Origin: Symbiodinium natans
Taxonomy: Eukaryota > Sar > Dinophyceae > Suessiales > Symbiodiniaceae
Reading direction: 5' to 3'
Length of the DNA stretch: 64,000 bases
NCBI GenBank assembly: GCA_905221605.1
Contig: CAJNDS010002191.1
Location: 846,526 to 910,525, forward strand
Positions 40,708 through 52,690 of this stretch are shown one piece after another. Position 1 is the first letter of the stretch. Every line of letters begins with the position of its first letter. The notes under the pieces were generated by a model that did no database searches, was not told where the DNA came from, and saw nothing but the letters and a program-made list of their open reading frames with translations. A program made the translations under genes and the position numbers.

Positions 40708-40830
40708 CCTAAACCCTAAACCCTGAACCCTAACCCCTCAACCCTAAACCCTCAACCCTTAGCCTAAACCCTACCCCAAACCCTTAGCCTAAACCCTATA
40801 AACCCTAAACCCTGCTTTTGAAGCCCAGTC
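40708..40830 (-). repeat. CCCTAAA array plus GAAGCCCAGTC motif
   Basis: C-strand array ending in CTTTTGAAGCCCAGTCTCGG. Read on the minus strand this is GACTGGGCTTC followed by the TTTAGGG array. The same GACTGGG word forms the non-canonical donor of two DnaJ exons, so this may mark the donor of an exon at about 40835-40915. Confidence 0.7.
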
Positions 40831-41584
40831 TCGGCTCGTCGACGCCCGCCGTGCGCTTCTTTCCTTGGCACCGCGGTGGGCTTCAGGGAGGCTCGCGGCT
40901 CTGGCATGCCTCAATCCCTGAGCTTAAACTGCCTAATATGGGGGGCCTTAAGAATTCGTACAGGGTTTTGGGGGACAGGATTGCATAACTATATAGGCGG
41001 CATATGGGAATACTGAGGGTAATTATTCTGCCCACTGTATTGAACACTTCTTCGGAGCAAGACGTGGGGCTTAAGCTTGGGGTTCCGAGTCGATTCCCAA
41101 GCGGCGCGTTCTGTAGGCGTCGTTGATGTGAAACCTGGCCAAGCCACCGTGCACTAGGCTGAGCTCATCATCCTCATGGTGTGCCTTGCCTTACATTCTA
41201 ACTTAAACTCCCCCGAACACGCAAGCCCAAACCTATACAAAAGCTCTTGAACACAACGGGTCTGAAATGTCTGAACTCCAGTCACCCTGGCATCCGAAAG
41301 CCACTCCGATGCCCAATAGTCCGTTTTTTGGCGCCTCGCGGCTTTCACCGGAAGCCTCAGTTGCTGAGTTGCCGGTGCCGCTATTGGGGAGGAGTTGGGG
41401 GGGGTTTTGAGAGAAAACAAAACCTCAAATCAAGATCGTCTAGCCAGGCCCCTTCACCATAAGTAAACTCGAAAGACACCCCAGCCCCCCCCACGCCATA
41501 TGCTAGCCGCTGCAAAGCCGGTGTTGCATTTCGCAAGGATCCTGAAGCCATACGGGATCAAACCCTCCGTTGAAGGTAAACCCC

Positions 41585-41870
41585 CCCCTAAACCCCCCAA
41601 ACCCGAGAAACGCTAAACCCTAAATCCCTTAAACCCCTTAAACCCTAAAACCCTACAGCCCTCAACGCCCTCTGAGTTGGCCTTAGGATCCGACCCAGAA
41701 ACACGCGCACCCGACACAAAAGGGATTCGGGTTTACAGGGTTTAGGGTTTTCCGCCCGGAGGCGCTTTGACCGCCCTGGGCGACACAGCCAGAGCTCCGA
41801 CAGCCACGCCACCTGGAGTGGGCTGGATTTAGGGTTTAGGGTTTAGGGCTTAGGGTTTAGGGTTTGGGGT
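41585..41870. repeat. C-strand then G-strand telomere-like remnants
   Basis: CCCTAAA at 41585-41660, then short TTTAGGG pieces at 41728-41750 and 41829-41870. The segments between (41665-41725, 41751-41826) are open on the minus strand and may be small exons, unproven. Confidence 0.65.
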
Positions 41871-41919
41871 TTCGGCTCTCGCGCTCGCACAAGGCAGGCA
41901 AGGACTCGGTTGGAAGGTT

Positions 41920-42135
41920 CTCACCATGACAATCCGCCAGATTCCCACTCAAGCGCAGCTCCAAACGCGATAAATTAATAGTGTAGGTCAACGAACCATG
42001 TGGAGGTGGAATCTCGTGCTGCGAGGACAGTTCATTGACCATTCTCGTTCCATCTGACACTACATGTTTGTCTACTACAACGGTTCTGTGCTGACATTCC
42101 CCATCTACCTCACTCGCCGGTTGCACAGAAAACAT
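41920..42135 (-). CDS. candidate exon, unidentified protein
   Basis: Minus-strand frame of about 70 residues (VFSVQPASEVDGECQHRTVV, later GSLTYTINLSRLELRLSGNL) with coding-like composition, bounded at right by a TTTAGGG array (42140-42196). No family recognised. Confidence 0.4.
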
Positions 42136-42730
42136 ATACGGTTTAGGGTTTGGGGTTTAGGGTTTAGGGTTTAGTGTTTGGGGTTTGGGGTTTAGGAGTA
42201 AGGGTGGAAGGCCTGTCTTGGGGAGGGCTTTAGCTTGAAAGTGCACATTCGCCGAACCGTTCACAAGACGGCGACGAATCAAACAATCTACAGGTTAACC
42301 CTTTGAGCCGTTTAAGAGGTTGGGAGGCACCTTGCCTCGAACCGCCGAGTACGCGCACCACGCGCGTCTTGTAGAGAAGCCCGTCTTCAAAGACCATCAT
42401 TTCCCTGACCTACCCGAACCAAACCCTGATCCTGGAAAAGGACGGAAAAGGACTTAGGCTCCACTGGCCCTGCCTTTGAGGCATCCAAACCTGGGCCAGG
42501 CACCGGATCCATGGTAGTTGTTACAAGGCACTCGGATTTATTTGGGGATGAAGTTGGGGCCCGTACGATTGAAATTACCACATACTGGCCCAGAAACACC
42601 CGATTCTGATACAGTGCAACCCTAAACCCTAAACCCTAAACCCAAGAAGGACCCATAATTTAGTGAATCCCCCAACGGCAACCTACCCATCCCCCACCTT
42701 CCTTCCCAGCCCCTAAACCCTAAACCCAAC

Positions 42731-42830
42731 CGAGCAGCCAGTCGTCCACGGTGCCCGTGTTGTGCGAGGCAGTCTTCCAGCTGGCATGCTCGGAGCACAC
42801 GTAGGCGCAGCCATACTTCACGGCCGCCGC
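42731..42830 (-). CDS. well-bounded exon, unidentified protein
   Basis: Acceptor GGGATAG|GCG and GT donor CTGCTCG|GTTGGG enclose 100 bases: 33 codons plus one base. The peptide runs AAAVKYGCAYVCSEHASWKT and then ASHNTGTVDDWLL. The donor runs straight into GGGTTTAGGG. The two Cys and conserved-looking aromatic residues suggest a folded domain, but I could not name it. Confidence 0.5.
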
Positions 42831-43029
42831 CTATCCCAGAGACCCCTTAATCCGCTGACCCCGTTGTCGGCCATTCTGACGGCTCCTTCCTTGAATGCCC
42901 AGCCCTGCCCCACCGCCCACACTCCACAAACAGCTCCTGTACCCTTCCTGTCCTCCTACCTTGATTGCCCAGCCCCGCCCCACCCCGCCTCCACCGCCCC
43001 ACTCCTACCTGGAAATTGAAGTGTTCTAA

Positions 43030-43180
43030 GGGCTCCAACACATGCCCGCCCACACCGCCCCACCGCACCGCCCCCACCGGCCCCCCCACCCCCACCCCCC
43101 CCATCCCCCCCCCCCCCACCACCCCCCCACCACCCCCCCCCCCACCCCAGCCCCACCACCCCCCCCCTGCTGTCGCCTGC
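43030..43180 (+). repeat. C-rich CCCCACC tract
   Basis: Poly-C with regular A and CA interruptions. The long Pro- and Gly-rich frames over it are artefacts. Confidence 0.9.
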
Positions 43181-46100
43181 CCACCCTTCATGCCTTGACC
43201 ACCCCCACAGGCGGCATTGGCGGCAGCCATTCAATTAAGGAATATTCCTTAGAGCCTTAGATCATATAAGGGTTCCGATTACAATTTCAGGGATATTCTT
43301 AGTATTACTGGGTTTTGGAGTCTTCAGCTTGTTTGGTTGAGGCTTTTCTCTGAGGTTTTGGGTGTTTGCCTTGAGGTGTCAGGCGAGAGGCGTGAAGACT
43401 TTGCACATCCATATGCGGGGGGATTTCCGAAGATTGATTTGTCCCTTTAGTATTTATCATTTCTTGTTGGGGGGGGGTTTATATTGGAACTATAGCATCT
43501 TGGGGTATGTGAAGGGGTACGGGGTACCCATAAACCGAATCACTGGCACGGATGCTATACCGAGGAGCAGCAGCCAAAATCCACGAGCCCAACTCGACCA
43601 ACCCTACCCAAAGCCGATCCGGAAAAGTCCGCAAAGAATCAACCTGACCCGCACTTGCAGGGCCCTTTATTAAAAGGTTCATGGGTCGCTCAAAGTAGGG
43701 TCCCCAAGTTTGGTGACAATGAGTCATAACTTGCAGTGATTAGATACCGACACTTCAAACCACGAACGTCCAAGTAGGGTTCAGGGCTAAGGGTCGCAGA
43801 CGGGCGTCGAGGATGTGCTGGTTGTACCGCAGCGTCCCTGCGAAGCCTTCCCAGTCCTCGTTTCGCTTCGCCCCCCCCGCTTTCTAGCCCCCCTGTGAGG
43901 CTGCATAGGACTTTTTCGACAAGCAACTGGGGACAGGTTAAGGGCGTTGGACAGTGGCCGGATTCCCTGCGAGTGCTTGTCAAGGCAGGGGCGGTCGCTG
44001 TGCGGGTCTGGGAGAGAGCGTGTGAAATGCGAACGCTTCTTCTTTAGTGCGGTAGCGATTTAGGGCACAAACCTGACAGCAGAGCATGAAATCTGACCGA
44101 GACTTCGGGGAATCAAACTGTCTGAAGCCCAGGTCACCAGGCAACCCTCATTCTTCTACAGCTGGGCTCAGCTAGGGATCGCGGCAGAAGTCCATCTTCA
44201 CCTGCAGATAGAGATGCTGGTAACTATAGTTCTAGGAAGGGCGCTTCGGCGCGCAAACAGCTACTCAGCATGTCACAAGCCCCAACGGGCCTAGCCTATC
44301 CCCACAGCATGCGTCAGCAGGCTATGAAGATCCCCAAACCCTAGACCCTTAACCCTAAGCCCCACACGAAGGGCCCCCCTTTCGCCGCTGTCCGAGGGGC
44401 AAAGCACCTTGGCCTCTGCGGTGAGGGGGCCAGTTGGGGCGGCGGTGGTTCCTCAACAGGCCGAGTTTGAAAGCGTAAGGTTGGGGAGTTTGAGGGGGAG
44501 TTGTTGACGCATTTCAAGATGCCGTACACATATCCTCAGCAGATCCCCGCCAGAGCCCCCTACAAGGAAATCTGCACCGGTCCTCTGCAGGCCCTAGAAA
44601 GCAAACATGTGTGCAGCCCAGGTATCCCAGGTTTGAGAGGGTTCGTCCGGTGTTGTTGTCGCCACCGGGACAGGTGTCTCCGGCATCTCCGCCGCATCCT
44701 CATGGTTTTGAGGGACATGTCACGGCCCGGACCAGGCCAGGCGTGGGGGCGCTCATGGAGGTTTGCGTCATTCGGGATCTATAGGCCTTCGGGCTTAAGG
44801 TTGTCATATGGGCGGGGGACTTTAAGGCAAGCTCGGAAATACCTCGGTCGAGGGAGCGGCCATGCATGCATCTTCTCTCGACGCGGATGTCGTTGTATAT
44901 GACAATTGCCCGCCTCCGAACATCATAGGACATCATGGGCTTCCGGGTGCCTACATCGCCCGTCTAGACCGAAACAGTCCGACGAGGAATGTGGGCATTT
45001 CCCACAATAGGGGTACCCCCACAGACTCGAGTTGGAATCCTTGCTACAAGAACCCGCGCCCCCCGGCCCACCCCTCGCCCCCCGCCCCCAACAAAAAACA
45101 ACAAAACGAGGTTTGTAGGGTTTTAGGGCTTAGGGTCCCCAATTGTTTAAACCCCCGCAGGCAGGGGGGTCCTGGATCCCGCCGCCACTAGCTCCAGCCT
45201 CCGGGGCCTGTGGGCTCGAAGATGTCGGGAGCGCGTCCTGGAACGGTGAGGCTTCTTGTGGTGTTTTGAGCCCGAAACCCTTTTTGAACCTGGGCTCTGA
45301 AGTACTGCCGGGAAGCAGGGGGAGCCCGAAACCCTAAACCCTTTTTTCAAGCCCAGAGCCCTAAACCCTCAACCTCGTTCTTGTCACCCAGGAGTGAAGA
45401 CACCACTGGGATACTTTCTCACTCTGTTTAAAGTGACCCCTTCTCTTTGGTTTGGTTGGTTCCTTTGTCGTGGTGCTTGCAGGCTTTCGTGCCCGTCGAG
45501 CTTGAAAGTTTGAATTTTGGGGTTTCGGGCCAAAAGTTGTTGAAGGGGTCGAGGCAGTTCAAGGCGTAGCCGGACCGTGCGGCAGGCATGGCACACGGGG
45601 AGCAACCCCCACAAGTCCTGGTCTCTGACAATGCCAACCACAAATGTTAGTGGATTTGGGCTTGGGACCAAAAACTTCTCACATTCGGCCGACGTCCCTA
45701 CCGAACAGAAGCCCCCACGAGTCTCTTCCCCCCCCCCCAAATTCCCATATGCCACGTAACCAATACACCCAAAATCCTGATCTCCCATGGCCCCCGCGAA
45801 ACTTGACCGGACGCTCATTGACCGAAACATTACAACCCAGCCCCAAAGAGCAAAATCCAAAAGCCGAAGCCTTCGGCTCCCTTTCGGAAGTGGTGGAGGA
45901 GGGCGGCAGCCCAGCGAAAGGCACCACGGCACCCTGAGCAGAGCAAAAGCCCAAACGGTCTCAGTGTTTCATTGGGGTTTCGCTAGGGTTTCGTCGAGGT
46001 TGATCGGGTTCGGGCGTCAGGGCTTAGGGGGTTTTAGTTGGGGCTTAGGGTACTTTAAACAACTCGGGATGAGTGACAAGACAATGCTCATTAAACAGGG

Positions 46101-48180
46101 AGGGAAAAAGGTTTCTTATATCAAAGAACATACAGGGAAGGGGAGGGGGCAGAGCCCCATGTGCAAATTTTTGGTTGGGAAAAGAGTCACATGTTTTCTT
46201 ATCGCAAATCAAGGCCTCTTTTATGGCATGATCTTCTATAAACACCAGCCTTGCGGGTCTTCAATACTTGTTTCTTTGTTTACTTCATTATTGATTTGCT
46301 TCTGTCCGTCGTGCCGTCGTGCTTTGTTTCTTCTTTCTACACCTCTATTTCCCCTGCATTCCATTAGGAGAAAGCTCGATTTCAGTGGCTGTGCAACAAA
46401 CCTGCAACGCTAACTAATTTCTGCCCCTTGCCCCAAGCCTGACTTGCTCTGTCCCTTCGCGGAAAACGCTTGTCCCACTTGCCCCGTGTTCTTATAATCG
46501 GGAAACCTCTATTCCCTGTGCTTTTGACTAGCAAAACCCTCTACTTCCTCTGCATTTTGCTAGGAAACCCTGGATCAAACAAAATGCACCAAAAACGCAC
46601 AAACAGTGTGGCAAGCATCAAGGTCTTCATACCCATGAGGAACCCGACATAACCCGACGCCCCCCCGCCCCCCCGGGCACGCGCCTCCTTGCCACCGGCA
46701 TCAGGGAAAAGGCCAACCAGCCAGGGCTGCCTCCCGAGCTGGGGTGCGGCTTATCAGGCAATTGGGGGGGGAAACTTAGGGTTTAGTGATGTGGGGGGTT
46801 TTCCGAAGTTAGGGGTACCTTATTGAGGTCCGAAATTATAAGGTTATAAAGGAACCCATATTTGGGGGTCCCCTATTTTCGGAAACCCCCATTTAGGGAA
46901 AGGTAGGGTTTAGGAAAGTTTAGGGATGTGTTCTTCTTGGGCACGGAGACCAGTCTCACGGAAGGCAGCAACTTCAGTCACCTGCTCGGAAAGCTTTCAA
47001 AAGGTCGCTGCAATGGTGCCTGGGGGTTCCACAAATATCCACACGGTTGCCACAGGCACCACCCCTTCCCAGTAGTGAAACCCGGACCATGCGAGTCGTG
47101 CACTGTCCCAAGGTCCCACACACCAGGCCTTGCCACCGGCAAAGTCGCGAAGGTGGCCTCATAGGAAGGTGAAAGGTGATCAGGGACCCGGGTCGAAGGT
47201 CGGGTCAGGGGTGCCGGGTGCAGAAGGCTTCCCATAAAGTCGAAAGCGGTCTCTGCACGACTTACACAACCAAAACTTGAGCCGTGTTGCAGGTCTGCTT
47301 CACTTGGGTTGTTGTGCTTTGCCACCCGCCAAGCAGGCGAACCGCAATGTGCCAGGAGATAGTCAGCACCACCACACTCTGAGATGTTGTGCTGCTTTCT
47401 TGGCTTTTGTCTTTGTCTAAGCTTGTTCATGCTAAACTCCGTTCACACATACTTGGCAGATGTTTCTGTAAGAGCAGAACTACTACCTACATTGCCTGGG
47501 CACAAAGATAAACTCCGCCGTAAGTGCGCTTGAGAAGACTCTCCTTACAATCCTTACAAAGATGCTGACGGGACAAGTGGATTGGAACAGGCCATGCTGC
47601 AATGATGCCTCCTATGACAGCTAAGCTTCGGCAAGTTCAACAGATGGTCTGCACTATGCTTAGCAATGCTTCTCTGATTCTGCACACCCCGTGTGGAGTG
47701 CTCCCTGGCCTTGGCCCCAACTGAAAACCCCCCAGAACTTACTGCTGGTGTGTAGGGATTGGGATTGGGGGAATGAAGGGGGTTTTCTGGGGCCCGAATT
47801 CCCGCAATTCCCTGCTAACCAGCAGTAAGCAGAAGCATCCCAGATCCACGCAGGCGCAGCTGCCAGCAGCGCCAAGGAGAGCGCCACGCCGCGGCGGCAG
47901 GGTGCCATGGAGTCATGGCCAAGCCCCGCCGTGTGCTTGTGCGGGGGATGAGAATTTTAGGGTTTGGGGCTGGGTGCTGCAAAAGGGGTTTTAAGCTTCG
48001 GGCTTAGGGTGTGGGACCATCCGTGTACTGGAACGTGACGGACATGCATGGGAGTAGGCTGGTGGCCCCCTAAAAGGGAGTGGAGGAGGAGTAAGGCTTG
48101 ATTGGATGCCGATCGGGCTACTGGACCCTCGACCAAACACCCACCCGGGGTCACCCCAGTACGGTTGAGGGATGAGGGTT
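43181..48180. other. no supported gene
   Basis: Contains scattered TTTAGGG/CCCTAAA fragments, an AT-richer patch at about 46070-46420 and a C-run near 45730. A short + frame near 44785 (VVIWAGDFKASSE) recalls an endonuclease GDFNA motif but has no supporting context. No gene could be defended. Confidence 0.4.
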
Positions 48181-48330
48181 TCTGGCTAAGGGGTTTTTGC
48201 CACCCGTCTAGTTTTTGGTTCTCACACTCGCACAAGGCGGGCAAGGATTCGGTCCGAAGGTCTGTCATCTTGAAGCTGTCTAGTTCAGGGTTTAGGGTTC
48301 TAGGGTTTACGGCCTAGGGTTCCAGTTGCC
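48181..48330 (+). repeat. cluster of dispersed motifs with TTTAGGG remnant
   Basis: GCCACCCGTCTAG (48193-48211), the CACAAGGCGGGCAAGG motif (48223-48262) and TTTAGGG-like units (48280-48315) occur in this order within 150 bases, suggesting that the motifs belong to one composite element. Confidence 0.65.
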
Positions 48331-51300
48331 TGTGCAAACCAGGCTGCCCTCTCTTGCGCAAGGTATGGCAGGATCTGATCCCAACTCCCTAAACCCCAGA
48401 TCCTTTGTAACTCAGGATTGCAAAGCCGCAGGGCCACAACATGAACGGAACCTTTTAGACCCCAAACCTAGGAAAGGCTCATGGTTCAAGGGTTTAGGTT
48501 TGCTGGATCAGGACTTTAGTCGCTCACTCTCGCACAAGGCAGGCAAGGTCCGTGGGTCCGTTCGTCAAACAGGACTTTAGGGTTTCAGGGTTTGGGCTTT
48601 TGAGGTTCAGGATCTTCGCCATACTCCCGCGTGCTCTTCAACAGGGTTGTTTCGGGAAGGGATTGGAGCGCCTGAAAGGTTTTAATTCCAGCCTGACGAG
48701 ACAGGACCTAAGGTTTGTGTTTCTCAGCCTGTCGTTCAGGGTTCAGGGTAACGGTTTGAATCATTGAAGCTGAGTTTAGGGCTGGGATTTGCCTAAGCCT
48801 CATGATGGTCCAGATGCACCTCTGCGTTCGGCATGCCGTCGCGGTTGAGGTAGACGTTGAAGCACACCTCACAGTAGGCAACTGGATTCTACTCTGGTTA
48901 AGGATAAAAGGGCGCAGGTGCGTCCGCTTGTGATATCCAAGCTCCTCGGGGGGCAGGGGGTGAGAGGAGGGCAAAAAAAACCTTCTAACTTCATGCGACA
49001 TTTCCTCAGAAAACTACCCCCAGCAGCAGGCATTCCCCGACCAAGGCTTTGAGGTCTAAGTCCTAGGTCGGGTTGAAGGCTTGGGCAAGGTATGGCTTCC
49101 TAGCTCATTCCTCAGCAACGACAGGCAGATGCAAGCCGTCAAAGTAGCGCTGCTGATTGCTATCATCCAGGCGCCAGCAACCTCTTTCCCTCAAGGACAT
49201 TGAAGCCCCTTCGTGGGCCCCTGGCAAGCTGGCCCGTCTCCAGGCCTGCGGCCAGGTCCTGGTCTTTTCTGTTAGAGCCACCCGTCTAGCTAAAATTTTG
49301 GGTTTGGGGTTTAGGAGTTCAGGGGAGAGGACTCTTTTGCTTTTTGGGGACTTAAGGCTTTTACCGTTTGAGGCAAGAAGGGTTGATGGCTTGGTTTGCT
49401 CTCTGCACAGCTTGCGGGGGGACCCGACCTGGTTTTGCTGAAGGCTTGTTGGGTTTTTGGGGTGTGGGCGGGGATCAGTTGGGGATTTGGTTCTGGCGCC
49501 GGCCTTGTTGACATACACGTCCCGCCCGAAGAACCTCAGCGCACTGCGGCCGTCGCGTTGCCAGTGGGACGACGTAAAGCTTGAAGGGTTGGGACCTTGT
49601 TTGCCGGAGGGAAGCGCTTTGTTCAGCTTACGCCTTCAACCCACAAGGATTTGGGCAATCGGGGTTCCTTGCACGCCCGAGGCACAGCTGGCTTTAGTGT
49701 GCCGATTTACCGAAGCTGCCTGCACCACCACAAAACCAAGGAAAATGTCTTGTGCAACAAGAAAGGCAAGGCCATTTGAAGGTCCGAGGCCCTTCAAAGG
49801 TTGAAGAAGCGAAGTGTAGGATCACATGGCCGCCAAAGCCAGCCTAAAGCTACCTAAGAACCCCGATCTGGCGAACAGCAGGGCCACGCGCCCAGGCTTA
49901 GCTCCTTGAGGTCAAACTCAGCCCGAAGGGTTTTTCTTGCCACCCGCTTAGGGTTTAGGGTGTAGGGTTCCGGGTTAAGGGTTGCAAAACCCTGAAACAT
50001 GTTCCTCGACCCAACACCCATTGCAAGGACTCCACATCTTGGCCAGGCACTCTCGAGTGGGTGGGCATTCGATGAAGCCGAAGCCGCCCTCTTTGCCGCT
50101 CTTGAAGGTTCCTTTCCTCAAGAACGCGGCGTTGGGCTCCTGTTAGGGAGCTTAAACTTTACAGCACAAAGTCACCCGAACGAGGTCTATGCGGCAAACG
50201 ATCGGTCTTGTGACAGAGCCTTTGAATTGGGAGGCCAAAGACTGCTAAACCCATGATGCTGGGAGGAGCCAGGGGTTCCCCGCAAAACTCTGGTTTAGGA
50301 AGTTGGATGAGTGACTCGTCAAGAACTCATGTAGGGATAATACTACACGATCTGTTCAGGCACCCCGTCCCCTAACTCCCAGCACAGGAGGGTTGGAGGA
50401 GAGTGGAGGCCGTCCCCAGCCAACAGCTTTAGTTTTGAATCGCCAGGTCCCGGGCAGTGCGAAGATGCCATCCTCCAAACCTACCCGGGGAGGACGACGC
50501 TTTTGGCGGCTTAGGGATGTTTGGGGGCACTTGGGGGGCATGGAGTCGCGGGCTTTCAGGGTTCCGCGCAAGGATCCGGTCGGCAAAGTTCTCAGAAGTA
50601 CCTACCAACACTCGCTTCCTTTTCAAGAAAGCATGCAAGCTGACACAGAAATCTTGTTCTGGGGCGTTGTTAGTCAAGTTCAGCCAGATTCTGCACAAGT
50701 TGTTACCCACCCTCTCGGTCATGCTGTTCGGAGCCGCTTTCGAAACAAGAAGCTTATGCTGAAAGGCAACCCTCAAAATTCTGTCTGGGCCTGGTTCTTG
50801 GTTGATGGGACATCATGCTGAGTGCCCATGAGATTTGCCATGAGGAATTGGTGTAAAGCAAGCCAGCACTACAGGCTTTCTGACAGTCCTAAGCATGAGC
50901 GAGCTCCATTTCGGCCAAGAAATTTACCTCTCCGCCGCGGCGTCGGGTCATAAACCCTCAACCCTTCCTGAAAAGCCATGAGAATCCCAATTACAGAGAA
51001 TCCCAATTACAGCTATTCACCAACTTCCCAGCAGGATTTCTTATGGCTTCTTCTTTTTAAACAATCTTTTATACACAAAATCCTAGCAACAATCACGAAC
51101 GACGCACAGTTCCCGGCCATAGAATGTTAACTATACTTTTGAAGAACCACGCTGAGAGTGTGATGTCTCCAGGTTGTGGTTGCGATACAAAGTCGTAGGA
51201 TTCTTCGGGGCGGCCTCCCGAGCGGAATGTCTTGTGGGGCTCTGGGCGAAATTCGTTTAACTCAACCATTGTGGTTCACAAGGCTCTGCAGTTGCCAACG

Positions 51301-52199
51301 TCTCCCAGATAAGTTTAGTTACGAATGAGGCCCCCAAAAGGAACCCTGTGGATTTGCGGCATGCGTTTTTCGAAAAAAGGGGGGGGGGGGGGCGGAACAG
51401 GGCCTAGGTCGACCCTGGGTACTTGGGACATAAGAAGCCACCCACTGAGAAAATATCAGCAGGGCTTCTTTCGCTAACACAAATCCAAAAATCCAAAGAG
51501 AATCCGGCCAGAAGACTGTTTCTTGGGGGGTGGCTTTGGCTCACAGCCATGCCATTTTTGTGCTTTTCCAGAAAGGCAACATACATGTGCTTTGGTTGGA
51601 CTGACATCCAAAAACAAAAAAGGTAACATGGTGTTTTCTTGGATTCGCTCTAAGTTTAAAACAAGAACACTGCTTGTTGGAGTTTGGTTCGGACGGTGGA
51701 TTTTGAGAACACACACACACGTCTGTAGATTTACCACAAAAACAACTCTACGAACTTCAATTTTACTCGCATGCGGATGAAGATTCTTCGGTCAAATGGC
51801 ATTGAGACCTTGACTCGGTTTCCCTAAGCTCCTGGACCGCACAAGGAACAAACCTGAAGTGCCCCCCAAGTTTCCGCCTGCTTTCAGCTTGATGAGCGGG
51901 CTTGACGCCTGTGGCTGGCCTGGCAGGAATAGGATGAGACTGGGGAGGTTCAGTGTGGAATTTTTACTGAAAGCCCTTCCCGAAGAAAGCAGCCAGCCCC
52001 GGAAGCTAGTGGAAGTAGACCAACGAGAAGTTCGATGAAAACCCATATGCCATCGCAATCCATGAGACGAAGGCATATCTGTTCTCGGGCACCCGGGCCC
52101 TACCCCCGCCCCCCCCATGTATCCCCCCCCACTTATCCCCGCCCCCTCTAACGCAATCTCCCCCCAATGAAACCCTGGTATCCGAGGCCCCAGCCCCCG
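48331..52199. other. no supported gene
   Basis: Further single copies of the dispersed motifs (48520-48560, 49277-49290, 49931-49950), an AT-richer part at about 50980-51170, and a G-run near 51379. Open frames overlap on both strands without recognisable domains. Confidence 0.4.
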
Positions 52200-52690
52200 C
52201 CCCCCCCAAACCCCAAGTCTCTCCCTAAACCTTAAAACAAACTTAAACCTCACACCCTTAACCTAAACCGTAAACCTTCAACCCCAAACGCCAACCCCGC
52301 CATTCACAGCACAGGGGGTGGGGGGGGGGCCAAACCTTAAACCCTAAACTTATGTAAACCCTAAACCTTAAACTTTAAACCTTAAACCCTAAACCCGAAA
52401 AACCTAACCCCCCAACCACACCCACACCACAGGGGGTCGCAGGGGTAGCACGGGTGGCCGGTCTCTTAAACCTTCAAATCCTAACCCCAACCCCCCATCA
52501 CACCACGGGCCTACCTCAGACCCTAAACCCCGAACCCTAAACCCTAAACCCTAAACCCCAACCCCCAAACCACACCCACACCACAGGGGGGGGGCCAGGG
52601 TAGGCCTAATCCTTAAACCTTCAACCCTCAACCCTTAAACCCTAACCCCCTAACCACACAAGGGGGTGGGGGGTGGGGGTAGGGATCCAA
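52200..52690 (-). repeat. compound tandem repeat of CCCTAAA blocks and a CACACCACAGGGGG spacer
   Basis: Blocks of degenerate CCCTAAA/CCTTAAA alternate about four times with an AACCACACCCACACCACAGG-type spacer followed by a G-run and GGTAGG-like sequence; the period is about 110 bases. This is a higher-order repeat, unlike the simple arrays elsewhere. Confidence 0.75.

Noticed and set aside
43030-43260. Pro-rich and Gly-rich frames
   Set aside because: Caused by the CCCCACC tract; no start context or domain.
44780-44990. Endonuclease fragment of another LINE
   Set aside because: Only a GDFK-like word supports it; no SDH or other endonuclease motif follows and the frame is interrupted by stops.
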